Positions 1 through 11,151 of a stretch of 64,000 bases of DNA are shown piece by piece (the first letter of the stretch is position 1; every line of letters starts with the position of its first letter). The position numbers were made by a program, and so were the translations under genes. This DNA is from Flaccisagitta enflata. Its lineage: Eukaryota; Chaetognatha; Sagittoidea; Aphragmophora. The notes beneath the pieces were generated by a model. The model saw only the letters and a list, made by a program, of their open reading frames with translations, was not told where the DNA came from and did not search any database. The stretch spans positions 71,486,001 through 71,550,000 of the forward strand of contig OZ231126.1 of the NCBI GenBank assembly GCA_965153355.1, in the 5' to 3' direction.

Positions 1-95
1 TTTCAGGACTGAGAGGGCCTGGGTAGACTAAAGGACAAACGCAAAAGTCCCCCTGTGTTCTACAGGACTCTGTCCCTTTTTGGGTCGCTGCTCAG
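1..95 (+). repeat. F1 hairpin-element fragment
   Basis: The segment carries the F1 right-hand block (CCCCCTGTGTTCTACAGGAC followed by a degenerate CCCTTTTTGGGTCGCTGC). It is preceded by a piece of the F1 body minisatellite (TTTCAGGACTGAGAGGGCCT). It is cut by the window edge. F1 recurs about ten more times in the window. Confidence 0.75.
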
Positions 96-1447
96 AAAGC
101 AAGGCAATAATTCATATAAAGGTGAAGAAGCAAGGCAACAATTTATCTTACGAAGTGAAAAATTTGAAATCTTTCATTCATTCATTCAATCAGTGATAAA
201 GATAGACTCTCCAAGACGCACTTCCACGCATGTCATTCAACACCTCAACAATCTCAGCATTTTTATTGGCAGCATCTGCTTCTGGTGAATCAGCATTCGG
301 AATTGCAATGTCCCTCTGACGTTAAATTGAGCGATTTGGCGAGCATTGAGGGAAGGATAGTCATGTTCATGCAAATTTCAGTGCGTCTTTTCAAACCATA
401 TCGAGTTGCAAGCATTCACTTAACCATAGGGAAAGCTAAACAATCTTTAAGTTTTGTCTTGAAAGCAGAAAAAGATGGAGACGAGCTTAATCAGATGAGA
501 AAGGAGGGGAGCTTCAACACCTCCTAATTTTGATACCGAGGTCCAAAACTTTACCAATGGCGTTGAAGCATTTGTGTCTCCCAAGGAAGTGTGCGGTAGT
601 CAATCACATTCAGATTTGATGGATGGAACCAAGAGCTTGGAAATTGTGACCACCCAAAATGTTTTGTGGGTCAACGCTGGATAGATTTTTGAGGGTTTTC
701 ACATGGTCAGGCAGACGTGCTAGAATTTGGAGAGCAATTTCAAAGAGGAAGTCACTAAGACGTCCATGGGCAGTGATTTAAACTCAGGACATCCTTTTTA
801 TCAAAATGACTGAAAAAACGGAAAATATCAATTGTTGCTAACAAAGCTATTTAATAACCAAAACTATCTGGACAAAATCTCGTTCAATAACTAGATTAAT
901 GGCTGGTATCCAAATCATTTTTTTTTTTAAATCTAAAGTACTTTAATTACTATCCAGATCTAGCTAACTTGGGGACACAGTTTCACCTACCAAGAGATGT
1001 TCTCGTGTTTCTTATAAAAATTGCTTATTTGAGCGAGACTAAAGTCTAAGAGTGCAGATACCTTTATATCTCTGATAGTCCCAAATAAATTTTGAATAAA
1101 TTTAGAAAAAGATTTCTAGCTTAATATGCTGGATGATAGTGATGGCATTGCGATTACCATTTTGCATTAAAATTTTTGCAACAACTGAAGCGACACAGCT
1201 GTTAACTACAATATGCAATTATTTTTTTGTCATCCTAGTGTTGTGATCTTTTTTTGTCAACGCCAACAGCTGGCGCCTGCCGACGACCAAAAAACAGAAT
1301 CGTCAGTTATTTTTGAAATCATATACATTAAAATACATAAGCGGGTGAGATCTTGGGTGAGATCTTGGTTGCAATTTCGAACAGATATTCATACGTGTGT
1401 ACACAGTCATTGACGAGATATCCACCCCCCCCGCCCATCATCAACAG
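96..1447. other. no recognisable gene
   Basis: This is A+T-rich DNA with only short open frames (for example 285-527), whose translations I do not recognise and which lack a good start context. A C-rich stretch at about 1423-1447 is the polypyrimidine tract of the acceptor at 1445-1447. Earlier exons of the gene that follows may lie here or upstream, but I could not place one. Confidence 0.5.
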
Positions 1448-1627
1448 GTTGTCAAGATGGAATCTCAAGTACTTCTCATTTGCTGAGCAGTTTGACCAAT
1501 CAGGGTCGCTCTAGCTCAAGCTCTACCGCTTCGTCCGTCAGTCCGACTCCGCCTCTCGTTGGAGTCGGCAAAAAGAAAAAATCCACGGGAAGCGACACTT
1601 TCCACAGACACAGTTCTCATCCACATG
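1448..1627 (+). CDS. gene A, internal exon 1 of 4 seen (Ser-rich linker)
   Basis: The exon runs from a CAG acceptor (1445-1447) behind a C-rich tract to a GTAAGT donor at 1628. It stays open in the frame of codon 1450 and ends in phase 1. The product is a serine-, proline- and lysine-rich linker (RSSSSSTASSVSPTPPLVGV, then a KKKK run and a His-rich end), so it looks disordered. Phase and frame continue exactly into 2217-2351. The start of the gene is not in view. The function is unknown; the low-complexity composition gives no family. Confidence 0.6.
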
Positions 1628-2216
1628 GTAAGTCTACAAGGTGTCAAATGAACAGCCTTGTCATTGTCAAGCGAATTTAAGAGAAGTAAGATAAGATCAT
1701 TAGTTGTTTGTCGAGCAGTAGTACAAATACTGCATATACTGCAAATAGTGCAAATACTGCTCAATGCTCATCATTCATTGCACATTGTCATTGTCGGCAA
1801 AGGGAATTATGGATGGACAAAGTGGGTGACTATTCGAATGTCTGCAAAGTGTCATTCTCATGGCCCGGTTCAGATGCTAGATGGTTGAACCAATGCAATC
1901 ATAAGAGAAATCAGAAGCCACTCTTTCAGTTATTTCAATTCCCGCAATAATAGTCAGAAAATAAGTATCTAACCTGAACGAACAAAAAACCACTAACAGT
2001 TCTCATCCTCCTCCATCATTATTTTAGCGGTAGACATTTTTTTTCAGCTCCGTTACTAAAACAGAAATTAATTAATGATTTAATCTATGAAGTTGAACCA
2101 AGTATAAGAGCAAAGTTGATAATTTGCTTGTATAGACCAACGTTTTTCAAGAATGGCTTCTGATTTTTCTAATGGGTAGCTTCCGGAGTAAAAGCTTTCT
2201 TTGTTGTATTCCTCAG

Positions 2217-2351
2217 GTCGATCTAGCGCGACCGGTCGAAGACATCCTCACAAATCAACGTCGAGTTCTTCTCTTCGATCATCTCGTCAGTCGCCTGATT
2301 CGCCTCCGCGCCATGGAGAATATCTAGTTCATGACAACAAGTACAGAATAG
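2217..2351 (+). CDS. gene A, exon 2 of 4 seen (Ser/Arg-rich linker)
   Basis: The acceptor is TTCCTCAG and the donor GTGAGC at 2352. Entering at phase 1 rebuilds a glycine codon with the preceding exon, and the exon leaves at phase 1. It codes for a Ser/Arg/His-rich stretch (HPHKSTSSSSLRSSRQSPDS) that ends in a more ordered motif, HGEYLVHDNKYRIG. It reads as a phosphorylatable linker approaching a folded C-terminal domain. The following intron holds the GA/CAA microsatellite. Confidence 0.65.
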
Positions 2352-2363
2352 GTGAGCTAAGTG

Positions 2364-2540
<177 letters not shown>

Positions 2541-2593
2541 ACTGCATCCGCAATGATCGAAAAATAAATTACGAAAATATGCAATCCTTGTAG

Positions 2594-2820
2594 GATTAGA
2601 GGGTGGTCAAACCGACTCGCTAGCAGACGGCGGTGGTGACGTCGAGGAAGACGGAGCCCCGTCGAGAATTTCCGGATTCGTCAAGATGATGGACACGTTG
2701 AAGACTTGTTCGTCGGCGGACGCGAAAAAATCGGGATGCTTAACAGTTGCCGAAGCTACAGAATTGGTGGAACATTACAACCGACTTTACCAGTTGGAAA
2801 TACCTACTTCAAGGGTTAAC
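2594..2820 (+). CDS. gene A, exon 3 of 4 seen (start of folded C-terminal domain)
   Basis: The acceptor is TTGTAG and the donor is GTAAGTG, which starts at 2821. It enters at phase 1 (completing Gly) and leaves at phase 0. The protein passes from an acidic Asp/Gly/Glu stretch to a helical-looking domain (ISGFVKMMDTLKTC, then CLTVAEATELVEHYNRLYQL). The balanced composition and amphipathic pattern support real coding. The helix-loop-helix spacing is faintly EF-hand-like, but no canonical calcium loop is visible. A transposon has inserted on the donor of this exon (see 2828-4168). Confidence 0.72.
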
Positions 2821-2827
2821 GTAAGTG
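2820..2827 (+). other. left target-site duplication, hAT-type element
   Basis: CGTAAGTG occurs here and again at 4169-4176, directly abutting the two ends of the element. It comprises the last exon base plus the splice-donor hexamer, so the target was the 5' splice site itself. Confidence 0.85.
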
Positions 2828-3035
2828 TAGGACCGGCAGTAGTTAACTTTAACTAGTTAGTTATCTAGTTAATTTTCTGAAAATGGTAGTAGTTAACTAG
2901 ACCAAATTAACTAGTTAAAATAGGTAAAACAGTAAAAGTGAGTGTTGAATTGTAAAGTCCTTTGAAACACTCCAAGCTTTTTAAAAAAATTTTTTTGTTC
3001 AAAATAGTGTCTGCAATTACATTTGTGCGTTTGTA

Positions 3036-3125
3036 CAGTAGATGTCGTCTATACTTGGAAATATGTGGGCCCTCCTATCCTAGCTACTATTTATGCCATT
3101 GAAATGAAACTATAGGTGTATAATG
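3036..3125 (+). repeat. mariner-type MITE, left end only
   Basis: The sequence is a TA followed by CAGTAGATGTCGTCTATAC and a diverged arm that matches, inverted, 15266-15361. No partner end is nearby, so this is a solo or truncated end inside the hAT-type element. Confidence 0.6.
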
Positions 3126-3521
3126 CTAATGCTCTTTCAATTAGGTCATTAGACCCAAGTCAACCATTGTGTTCTATTCTGCCTCTTTGGTAATTCCAAT
3201 TATCCTTCTCAGTCCATATCGTCTTTTTGGTCCTTTTAATAAAACCCATTTCTTCTTCAGACTATCAATGCTCAAGTAAATGTTTTTAATTTTTTTCAAT
3301 CTTATGTGATATTCTACCTTATCAAATGAACTAAATTGAATGTTTATCTGTCAGTCTGTCAGTCTGTCAGCCTGTCAGCCTGTCTGCTAGTCTAATTTTA
3401 GGTCTTGAGTTTTCTGTGAGTTATTGAAGCAAAGGACATCAGATATGGAATCATCTACAAGCAAGTACTCATGATTTTTGAACAATTTGGCTTGTTCATT
3501 GATCAATCACTCTGTCAATAT

Positions 3522-3735
3522 AAACAAGGCCAACACCTGTAAGTCGCGTGCGAGACTTACAGAATGACATAGCATGATCTAGAATGACTTGGTATACTCT
3601 AAAATGACTTAAAATGACTTGAGGGAATAGAATTGAAAAAAAAAGTAAAAGTGTGACGGGCTGACAGACATACCGACCAACCAACGGATGGACGGACAAA
3701 GCAGGGTGTTGAGTCGCGTTCACGCGACTAAAAAT
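3522..3735 (-). mobile_element. family-B hairpin element, copy B1
   Basis: Read on the minus strand it starts TTTTTAGTCGCG with head hairpin GTCGCGTGAACGCGAC, continues into a (GTCC)n-rich stretch, and ends with GCACGCGACTTACAGGTG and then GGCCTTGTTT. The tail stem is the reverse complement of the head stem. No coding capacity. It is nested in the hAT-type element 2828-4168. Confidence 0.75.
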
Positions 3736-4168
3736 GAACTGGTTGCTCAACAACCTCTGTGTCTGTTGTTGGGGCTGAAAAGTCTTTTATGCAGCAGGAC
3801 TGTGTTTCTAAAAAGAGTGTTGATAGTATTGCTTTCTATGAAACTACTTGTCTTGGGAAATCTATTCTGTTGCTTCTCATTTAGTGATAATGGCCTTGAT
3901 GTTTGACCTGTTTTGATTTAGGGTTGATACAATCATTATTTGTCATTTGAACTGATTCTATGATCATTATTCCATCATGATAGATTTCAAAAACATTGTA
4001 AGATGGAAAAAACTGACTTGATAACTGAGGGATATATGGCTTACCAAAGATTTTACGCTTGATAACAATGGAAGCTGATTTTAACTACTTTAGTAGTTAA
4101 CTGGGTAAAAAAGTAGTTAGTTAACTATTAACTAGTTAATTTGAAAACCTTAACTACTGCCGGCCCTA

Positions 4169-4176
4169 CGTAAGTG
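4169..4176 (+). other. right target-site duplication, hAT-type element
   Basis: The second exact copy of CGTAAGTG. It recreates a spare splice donor about 1.3 kb downstream of the one that adjoins exon 3. Confidence 0.85.
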
Positions 4177-4389
4177 TAAAAAGGATTCTTTTTTTTAACG
4201 CGCGCCTGAGCACCTCTATCTGTTGATTGGTTGGTCTGTAACTCATTTGTTCGATTATCCACACAGCGCACATGACGACCTACTTGGCTTAGTTTTTTGA
4301 ACCCTAGTTACCCTACTCATGACTCATCGTGTCGACTGACAACCTTCAATTAATCACTCCATCAATCAATCAATCAATCAATCAATCAG

Positions 4390-4497
4390 GACATTATCCA
4401 CGACTGCTCGAATGGAACGCATGTAGACGCGGAAGCCGTCTTTCGAATTCTAGCCCTTGAGGAAGGATGCAAAAGCCTCGGACAAATCCAAGCCTGA
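4390..4497 (+). CDS. gene A, terminal exon (C-terminus)
   Basis: The acceptor is the end of an (AATC)n run, ...AATCAATCAG. Phase 0 joins exon 3 and gives DIIHDCSNGTHVDAEAVFRI followed by LALEEGCKSLGQIQA and TGA (4495-4497). With exon 3 it makes a helix-rich C-terminal domain of about 80 residues. I do not recognise the family; a degenerate EF-hand-like pair is one guess. The four exons together encode about 216 residues, so this is the 3' part of a longer gene. Confidence 0.72.
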   Translation, partial: DIIHDCSNGTHVDAEAVFRILALEEGCKSLGQIQA

Positions 4498-5300
4498 TAA
4501 GTACAACGACAACAACAACGGCGATAACGACAACAACAACGAAGACGACGAAAAGAACAACAACGACAACGACGAAAACAACAACAACAACCTCAACGAC
4601 GACGACGACGACGACAACAACGCTAGCGGGCATCCATCCTTTCTACAGGAGGCGCGCGTCGTTTTCAATCAAACAAACTTACGACACGGATGAGGGTTTA
4701 TGAGAACCGTTTCCTAAAGATGAAGCTAGAACTCTTTTTTTTGTTTTTTTAGTTTTTTTGTTCCCGCTACTAAAACGAAACGGGAAAGAAAACGTCGTAC
4801 ACTTTAAATACGTGCATTAATATGATTTCTTCTTGCGCTTTGTTTACCCACAACAAAGCCCGATTTTTACTCAATTTTGTTTTCGTGATTCGTTTACACG
4901 TACTGTCTTTTAACGGCCTAAGTCGCCGAGTAGATAAGTAAACGGTACAGATTATTTTTGAATTTTCTTTCCTACCTCGAGCTTCAAGTGGTTCTAGTTC
5001 GGCCCTTCTTCAAACCTCGCTCTCTCTCCCCCTCCTCTCCCTCCCTCCCCCCTTCGAGTTTCAAAAGTTCCCCCTCGCTTTGCGTATTTTCTCCCATCAT
5101 TTTCTCTTTAGCTTCAAATGTCCAACACCCTCTCTCGTTTATGTGGCATCAAATCAGATCGGGCTACGTTAGCGCGCATAGAATAATTGTTGTCTTCATC
5201 TTTCTACGAATCTTTTTTTGATCTCCCCCCTTGTTGATTTTTACCGCATGGTCTCCATTTTCGTAGATAGGAAGGGCGGAAAGGATTTTGGTGCTCCATG
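4498..5300 (+). other. 3' flank of gene A
   Basis: Immediately after the stop is a degenerate (AAC/GAC)n tract (about 4500-4622), probably in the 3' UTR. I see no clear AATAAA close by. The rest is mixed A+T-rich and pyrimidine-rich sequence with no recognisable gene. Confidence 0.45.
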
Positions 5301-5488
5301 TCCAGTGACGAGAAGTCTTTGAAACTGTCTTTTAAAATTCCTTCTTCCTCGTGTCTCTTCCACTTTATTTCTCTATCGCGTCTCTCTCTCTGCCTGTCTG
5401 ACTTCTTCTTGGTCTATCTCTCTATCTGCTTTGATCAAATACACACGCTTTCCGTCCGCCTGTCTGTCTGTACCTCTCTCCGGCTGTA

Positions 5489-6032
<544 letters not shown>

Positions 6033-6532
6033 AACAAGTCATCCAAGGATCGCACATGGTCAGCGGTACCCGATGCCCTGCTTGGAGTGATTAGCTGAAG
6101 AAGTGGAGTGAGAGCAGGGCAGCGGCCCCAAAGGGCCGATGTCCTGTAGGACACAGGGGTGAATTTCCATACGTCCTGAGAGGGCATATATGAGGCCTTA
6201 GTAGCATTTTTTCCATGATATTCAATGGGAATTTTGCATTTTTTTTTCAATTTTTTGACAATTTGTCATGTTATTCAATGGGAATTCTACATTTTTCTCA
6301 GTTTTCATCAATTTTCCATGTTATTCAATGGGAAACAAACATTTTTTTTTGTAAACTTTCCATGTTATTCAATGGGTAGTTTGCATTTGGTCAATTTCCC
6401 ATGTTATTTGATGGGAATTTGAGGCTTGAGAAGCTTCAGGGGGGGACGTATGTACGGACGGACGTACGGACGTATGGAAATTCACCCCTGTGTCCTACAG
6501 GACATCGGCCCTTTGGGGCCGCTGCCCAAAAA
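6033..6532 (-). mobile_element. F1b hairpin element
   Basis: Read on the minus strand: TTTTTGGGCAGCGGCCCC, then TGTCCTGTAGGACA, a body of about five degenerate 50-bp units around CCATGTTATTCAATGGG (6215-6420), the inverted head block, a GCAGGGC stem pair, and the tail hairpin ATCC-TT-GGAT followed by GACTTGTT. Head and inner blocks are inverted copies of about 50 bp. No protein. It belongs to the same subfamily as 34025-34552. Confidence 0.75.
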
Positions 6533-7275
6533 GGGTGAAAAGAAATAAATGACTTTTGCTATGTGTAGCACAAAAGGAAACTGGGCCAGAATTTAAGTTA
6601 CTGTTGTATGATGGGTCTCCGTCCATCGCGACAATTTGACCAAAAATGCTGGTTACGGGGCCAATATGCGCGTTCCGGGCCGCTTGCTGGCCATGATCCG
6701 CTCAGAAATGGCCATTTTTGACCTCACAGATCGATTCTACAGTATGAAAAAACCGTTATACCTGAGTTATCAAATCGCCTATGACAATGAAGAAATCAAA
6801 ATTCAGAGCTCATGTTAGTTTTAGGAAAATACAGGGGGGTATAGGGGAGGTGGGTAAGAGAAGAAATGAAGATCTAGACACAGAATGTGAATGGCTGAGA
6901 GAGAAATAAAATTATTCAATCCTATATTAGGCGTGATTAGGCCTCATCCCACTTATCCAAGAGTATTTCAGCAAACAAGAGTATAGTAGCAAACAAGAGT
7001 ATAGTAGTAATAACTATTCTACACTAAGTTATTGTCTGTTGGGACACCAAATTTGTCGGACACTAGTTAAGTGGTGGAAGTCCCAAAAAATCCAGAACTC
7101 CTACGCCGCTGATCTTCACTATAAAACATACTTTTATCTATTCCCTTGAAATGCGCTCTAGTGAAGCTCAACTGTAGTTGTGTAAACGACATAAATTTGG
7201 GAACTGGAGGGTGGATACAATATTCCACAAGAGGTGCTTGGTGGGCAGGTTCCTTGCAGTACTCAAACATGGGGG
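6533..7275. other. no recognisable gene
   Basis: A 60-codon open frame (6636-6818) is present but unrecognised and has no visible splice partners. Nothing else is supported. Confidence 0.4.
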
Positions 7276-7288
7276 TAGTGAGGGGGGT

Positions 7289-7787
7289 ACACTTTTTTTT
7301 TTTTTATAAGAACGTCATTTTTTGAGCAAGCCTTCAATGTTCTTAAATCTTCAGCAGTTTCAAGGCTTGAACGTTCTTAAATTGTTCTTTATTCAAACGC
7401 ACTATTTAGCCTTCAATTAAGAACGTTCTTAATTAGTTTTAAGTTGTTCATTAAGGAGAAAATGAAGGAAAATGTCAATGAAACAATAAAGAAGCAGATT
7501 TAAACATTTTAAATGAATTAAGATCAATGAAAGTAGAAAAATATATGCTATATAAAGTGAGACATGATTTTCTGAACAGAAAAGATATGGAGTCTGTCCA
7601 TTTACAAAAAACAATTGATTAAAAAAAGCCGAGAAAAAAAAATGTTCTTAGATTAAGATTTCAAGCCTAATGTTCTTAATTTTTTCAAGAAATGAAGCCT
7701 TCCAATGTTCTTAGCATGTTCTTAAATTTTTTACGATTTGAAGCCTAACGTTCTTATAAACTTGGTTCTTATAAAAAAAAAAAAGTG
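7289..7787. mobile_element. foldback MITE with 9-bp duplication
   Basis: The ends ACAC(T)n-ATAAGAAC and GTTCTTATA(A)n-GTG are inverted copies. The interior repeats short TGTTCTTAA motifs in both orientations, so most of the element can fold back. TAGTGAGGG lies on both sides (7276-7284 and 7788-7796), though a few G/T bases separate the left copy from the tip. No coding capacity. Confidence 0.6.
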
Positions 7788-7863
7788 TAGTGAGGGAGGG
7801 GGGTCCAAGGGCGTCTACTTCTCGTATGTACCTTTGGAACATGCGGCAGCTTAGCTGCTTTGG

Positions 7864-8070
7864 CAAACAAGGCCGGATACATGACTAACCAAGTCGCGTG
7901 CGGATGGGCGGGGACCAAATTTGATATCACTAGAGTGACTAGACCATTTGGGCAGGAGCAGTGAAGTAAAAAAAGTTAAATCATAAAAAAGTAAAATGTG
8001 ACAACCAACAGACGGACGGACGCGCAGAAAAATCGGGGTCTAAGGTCGCGTAGCACGCGACTATAAGATC
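7864..8070 (-). mobile_element. family-B hairpin element, copy B2
   Basis: Read on the minus strand: head GTCGCGTGCTACGCGAC, then a short GTCC-rich stretch, and the tail stem GCACGCGACTTGG followed by CCGGCCTTGTTT. The homologous interior (GGCAGGAGCAGTGA) links it to other B and E copies. Confidence 0.65.
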
Positions 8071-8804
8071 ATGCTTCACGGCGGGGGGGGGGGGGGGGAA
8101 TACGGAACAATATACAGGCCTGTTCCCTCCACTAAGTCCACGAACCGTCGAACATAAGATCTTTTGTTATCTATAGGAAACGTAGGCCGGATAAAAATAG
8201 TGTTCTCGAGCTAATTGATAGAGGTCGCTCATGAATAGAAAGTGTAACAAAGTGAACAACGTAAGATTAACCATCAGGTGCGTCATCTGACGGACGGAAA
8301 GTGAAAATTGACATATATGAGGGTGTGTTCCTGGATCCCTTCGTAGGAAGGCAGGTAACGCGATGATTTAGAGGAGGCGAAATAGGCTGGAAAACGATTT
8401 CTGAGTATCATAGCCCCCACCCAGTCTCTGCCCCTGCCCACCGGCAAGCGACAGCCTAATGGCCGTATATCTAGCCTTGTTCATGCGTACATAGGCATTG
8501 GACAGTTCGTCAATTTCTTCCCGCCGCTTTTTAAGTGCGCCCTCGCCATTGGATCAAATTAAAAGGCCGGACGCAGTTGGGTGGGCAAGGGCAGAAATCC
8601 CCGATTTCACACTTTCCAGCGGACTAACAGAAGTAGGAAAACATAAAAGAGTCGCTCATCGGTTATCGACTGTCTACTATTCCGTCGGTACGTTAGTAAT
8701 CCGAGACTAAATGCATACATGTAGTAGCAAAAGCGTTGGATGGTCAGCGGTACCTGTTGCTCCAATGGTAATGTAAGTTAGGCAAAGAAGTGCATGTAAC
8801 TACA
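8071..8804. other. poly-G run and a solitary A/E-type tail
   Basis: A run of about 17 G (8080-8097) precedes GAATACGGAACAATATACAG, which recurs at about 44646, so it belongs to another repeat. At about 8425-8478 there is an A/E-type tail (CCCACCGGCAAGCGACAG, then AGCCTTGTT) without a clear head. No gene was recognised. Confidence 0.5.
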
Positions 8805-9640
8805 CAACAGTTCACAATCAGGACTTCTGGCTCAAACGTCGAGAAGCATGACGTGAGCTTGTGTTTAAAATTTCAAGGCAATCGCTTTAATATTTAAGAA
8901 ATTACAGCCGTTTTTATATATGACAAGAAAAATGAAAAAACCGACAGTGTTTTTTTCCATTCTTTCACTGAACTTGCCCCCAATAAAAATTTCAAATTTT
9001 TGAAAAAAAGTATTTTCCAGGGTATTGGATTTAGGCAAATTAAGTCATTTCCTATCGATTGCACCCCACTTTTAAAGACCATTTTTCAAAAAAATATTTT
9101 GTGAAAATTTTTTAAGGCCCCAAGTAAAAATACTAAGATTTTTTGAAAAAAAAGTATTTTTCAGGGTATTGGATCTAGGCAAATTAGGTCATTTCCCATC
9201 GATTGCACCCTACTTTTGAAGACCATTTTCCAAAAAAAATTTCTATGATTTTTTTCTAAGGCCCAAAGTCGCAACACAAAAAATTTTTAAGTTTTTTTAA
9301 AAAAAGTCAAATTTCAAGACTTTGGATCTAGGCGAATTAGGTCGTTTCCAATCTATTACACCCTTTTTTTTTTTTTTTCCAAAAAAAATGCTCTTTAGGG
9401 GCTTTTTTAAGGGCCCTTAGGGGTCCCTTAGAAGTTAAAAAATTTTGGCTTACCTAGAGAAAGCCGCGTAAGAAGTCGAATCTCTGTCAAACAAAACCAA
9501 GAACATCTAGATTGGTGGTGATTTACGCCTGTTGTGAACCTAGACACTTCAGGGGGCGAGTTTTTTTCAAACAGAGATGTGATTCCAGCCTTATAGTTTT
9601 TAAGTTGTAGCTCGTCCCCTATGTAAGTGTATGTAAAGAT
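8805..9640 (+). repeat. dispersed repeat R1 with about 145-bp internal tandem units
   Basis: About three A/T-rich tandem units are anchored on GTCATTTCC(T/C)ATCGATTGCACC (about 9047, 9190, 9339). They are flanked by unique arms (a CGAGAAGCATGA side, and a side containing ACTTCAGGGGGCGAG). The whole block recurs inverted at 29925-31165 with the same arms, so this is a defined interspersed element and not merely a satellite. No coding capacity was seen. Confidence 0.75.
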
Positions 9641-9740
9641 CTGTTAGTGAGAGGGTAGGCAGACTCAAAGAGCTGATGATGCTCACCGTATTTTTTCTAA
9701 AAAGCGCCCCGGGCGGTTTCGAAATTTAAATATGACTTTG

Positions 9741-10400
9741 CTTTTTGGGCAGTGGCCCCGAAAGGGATGAAGTCCTGTAGAACACAGGGGGACTTTCGTT
9801 CGTCCGTCCGTTTGTCTGTTCGTCCATTTGTCCGTTCATTCGTTCGTTCATTCGTTATTCCCCCCCTTCATCAGACCCCTCAGGCCTCAAATCTGGCCTC
9901 TCAGGCCGCAAATCCAGCCTCTCAGGTCTCAAATCTGGCCTCTCAGGTCACAAATCTGGCCTCTCAGGCCACAAATCTGGCCTCTCAGGCCTCAAATCTG
10001 GCTTCTCCGGCCTCAAATCCAAATTCTCAGGCTTCAAACCTGGCCTCTCATTCCTCAAATTAGGCCTCTCAGGCCTCAAATCAGCCTTAACCTCTATTTA
10101 TTGCTTCCAGGCTTCAAATCAGTCTTCTGGCCTTTCAAGCCTTAATCCAGCTCTCTCAAGCCTCAAGTTAGCCCTTTCAAGCTTCCAATCGGCAGTTGAG
10201 GCTCTTGAATGCCTTCAGTCAGCCCTCTATAGCATCTCATCCACTTCTTCAGGTAGGACGAACGAAAGTCCTCCTGTGTTCTACAGGACTTTGTCCCCTT
10301 CGGGGCCGCTGCCCTGCTTCCCCTTACTCCAATTCACAATCACTCAAAGCAGGGCAACGGGTATCGCTGACCACATATTGCCCTTGGACGACCTGTTAAC
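9741..10400 (+). mobile_element. F1 hairpin element
   Basis: It starts TTTTTGGGCAGTGGCCCC and GTCCTGTAGAACACAGGGGG. The body is a 21-bp minisatellite (CTCAGGCCTCAAATCTGGCC type, about 9870-10090). Then come the inverted head block (10268-10318), a GCCCTGC...GCAGGGC stem pair, and a tail ending in a CCC-TT-GG hairpin and GACCTGTT. No protein. Confidence 0.8.
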
Positions 10401-10596
10401 CTTTAATTAGCGCCCCCTTTATATTGTAGATGAACTGTCATTCAGTCTATCTTTTCTATGATAGGCTACCAAAATGCTAATTCAAGTCACAATGGAGATA
10501 TTCATTGCATATATCTGTCTTTGAAAATGATTCATTGTGTTGTATTATTTTATTATATTTCTGTCCAAATCTCTTCTGAAAAGTGAAACACTAAGA

Positions 10597-10890
10597 AAAC
10601 AAGCCCGACCGGGCAAAGATGCCTCCGGGCCGTGTCTCTGCGTGTATTGATCATGTGACATATATGGAGAGATCGATGGACGAACATGTTGGTTGGTTCA
10701 ACTTGGTTGATCATTTGTTTCAGTATAGGATCTCACCGTGGCCAAAAACAGCCGAGAAACGCGGTTTTTGCACTTGCGTAACGGATATACGGACGGACGG
10801 ACGGACGGACCGACGGACGGACCGACGGACCGACGGACCGACGGACATACCCTCTTATAGAGATGCGTTCCTGACGGACGCATCTAAAAA
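10597..10890 (-). mobile_element. family-D hairpin element, copy D1
   Basis: Read on the minus strand: TTTTTAGATGCG with head hairpin AGATGCGTCC...GGAACGCATCT, a (GTCC/GTCG)n stretch, a conserved core (AACGCGTTTCTCGGCTG type), tail stem GGAGGCATCT, and the terminal hairpin GCCCG-GT-CGGGC followed by TTGTTTT. The tail stem complements the head stem with one mismatch. Confidence 0.8.
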
Positions 10891-10924
10891 GAGGGGGGTG
10901 CTTTTTGGAGGGGGAGCGCTTTTT

Positions 10925-11135
10925 AGAAAAAAATACGGTAGCTAGGATTTGTAACTTGGAGCTGGAGTTTGGGCCTTTGGGCTGGGATTTGGACCCAGGA
11001 GCTAGGATTTTGGCATGGGAACTGGGATTTGAGCCCTGGAACTGTGATTTGAGGCTGGGAATTAGGGCCTCAAGCTGGGATTTGGGCTTTGACTTGAGAA
11101 TGAGATTTGGGCCAAAAGGTTGGAATGATAAACAA
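10925..11135. repeat. degenerate 21-24-bp minisatellite
   Basis: Tandem GGGATTTGGACCCAGGAGCT-like units of the F1-body type lie between D1 and the next F1 element. They are probably the remains of an older F1 body. Confidence 0.6.
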
Positions 11136-11151
11136 AATGGGAGAAATAAAG

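Larger units (their letters stand above)
2828..4168. mobile_element. non-autonomous hAT-type element with 8-bp TSD
   Basis: The ends are TAGGACCGGCAGTAGTTAA (left) and the inverse of TAGGGCCGGCAGTAGTTAA (right), flanked by the exact 8-bp duplication CGTAAGTG. An 8-bp target duplication with a TAGGG-type tip is typical of hAT elements (family knowledge). The subterminal zones are crowded with AGTTAACTA-type motifs in both orientations, as expected for transposase-binding repeats. No transposase frame is present in the 1341 bp. A family-B hairpin element is nested at 3522-3735, and a mariner-MITE end lies at 3036. Confidence 0.8.
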
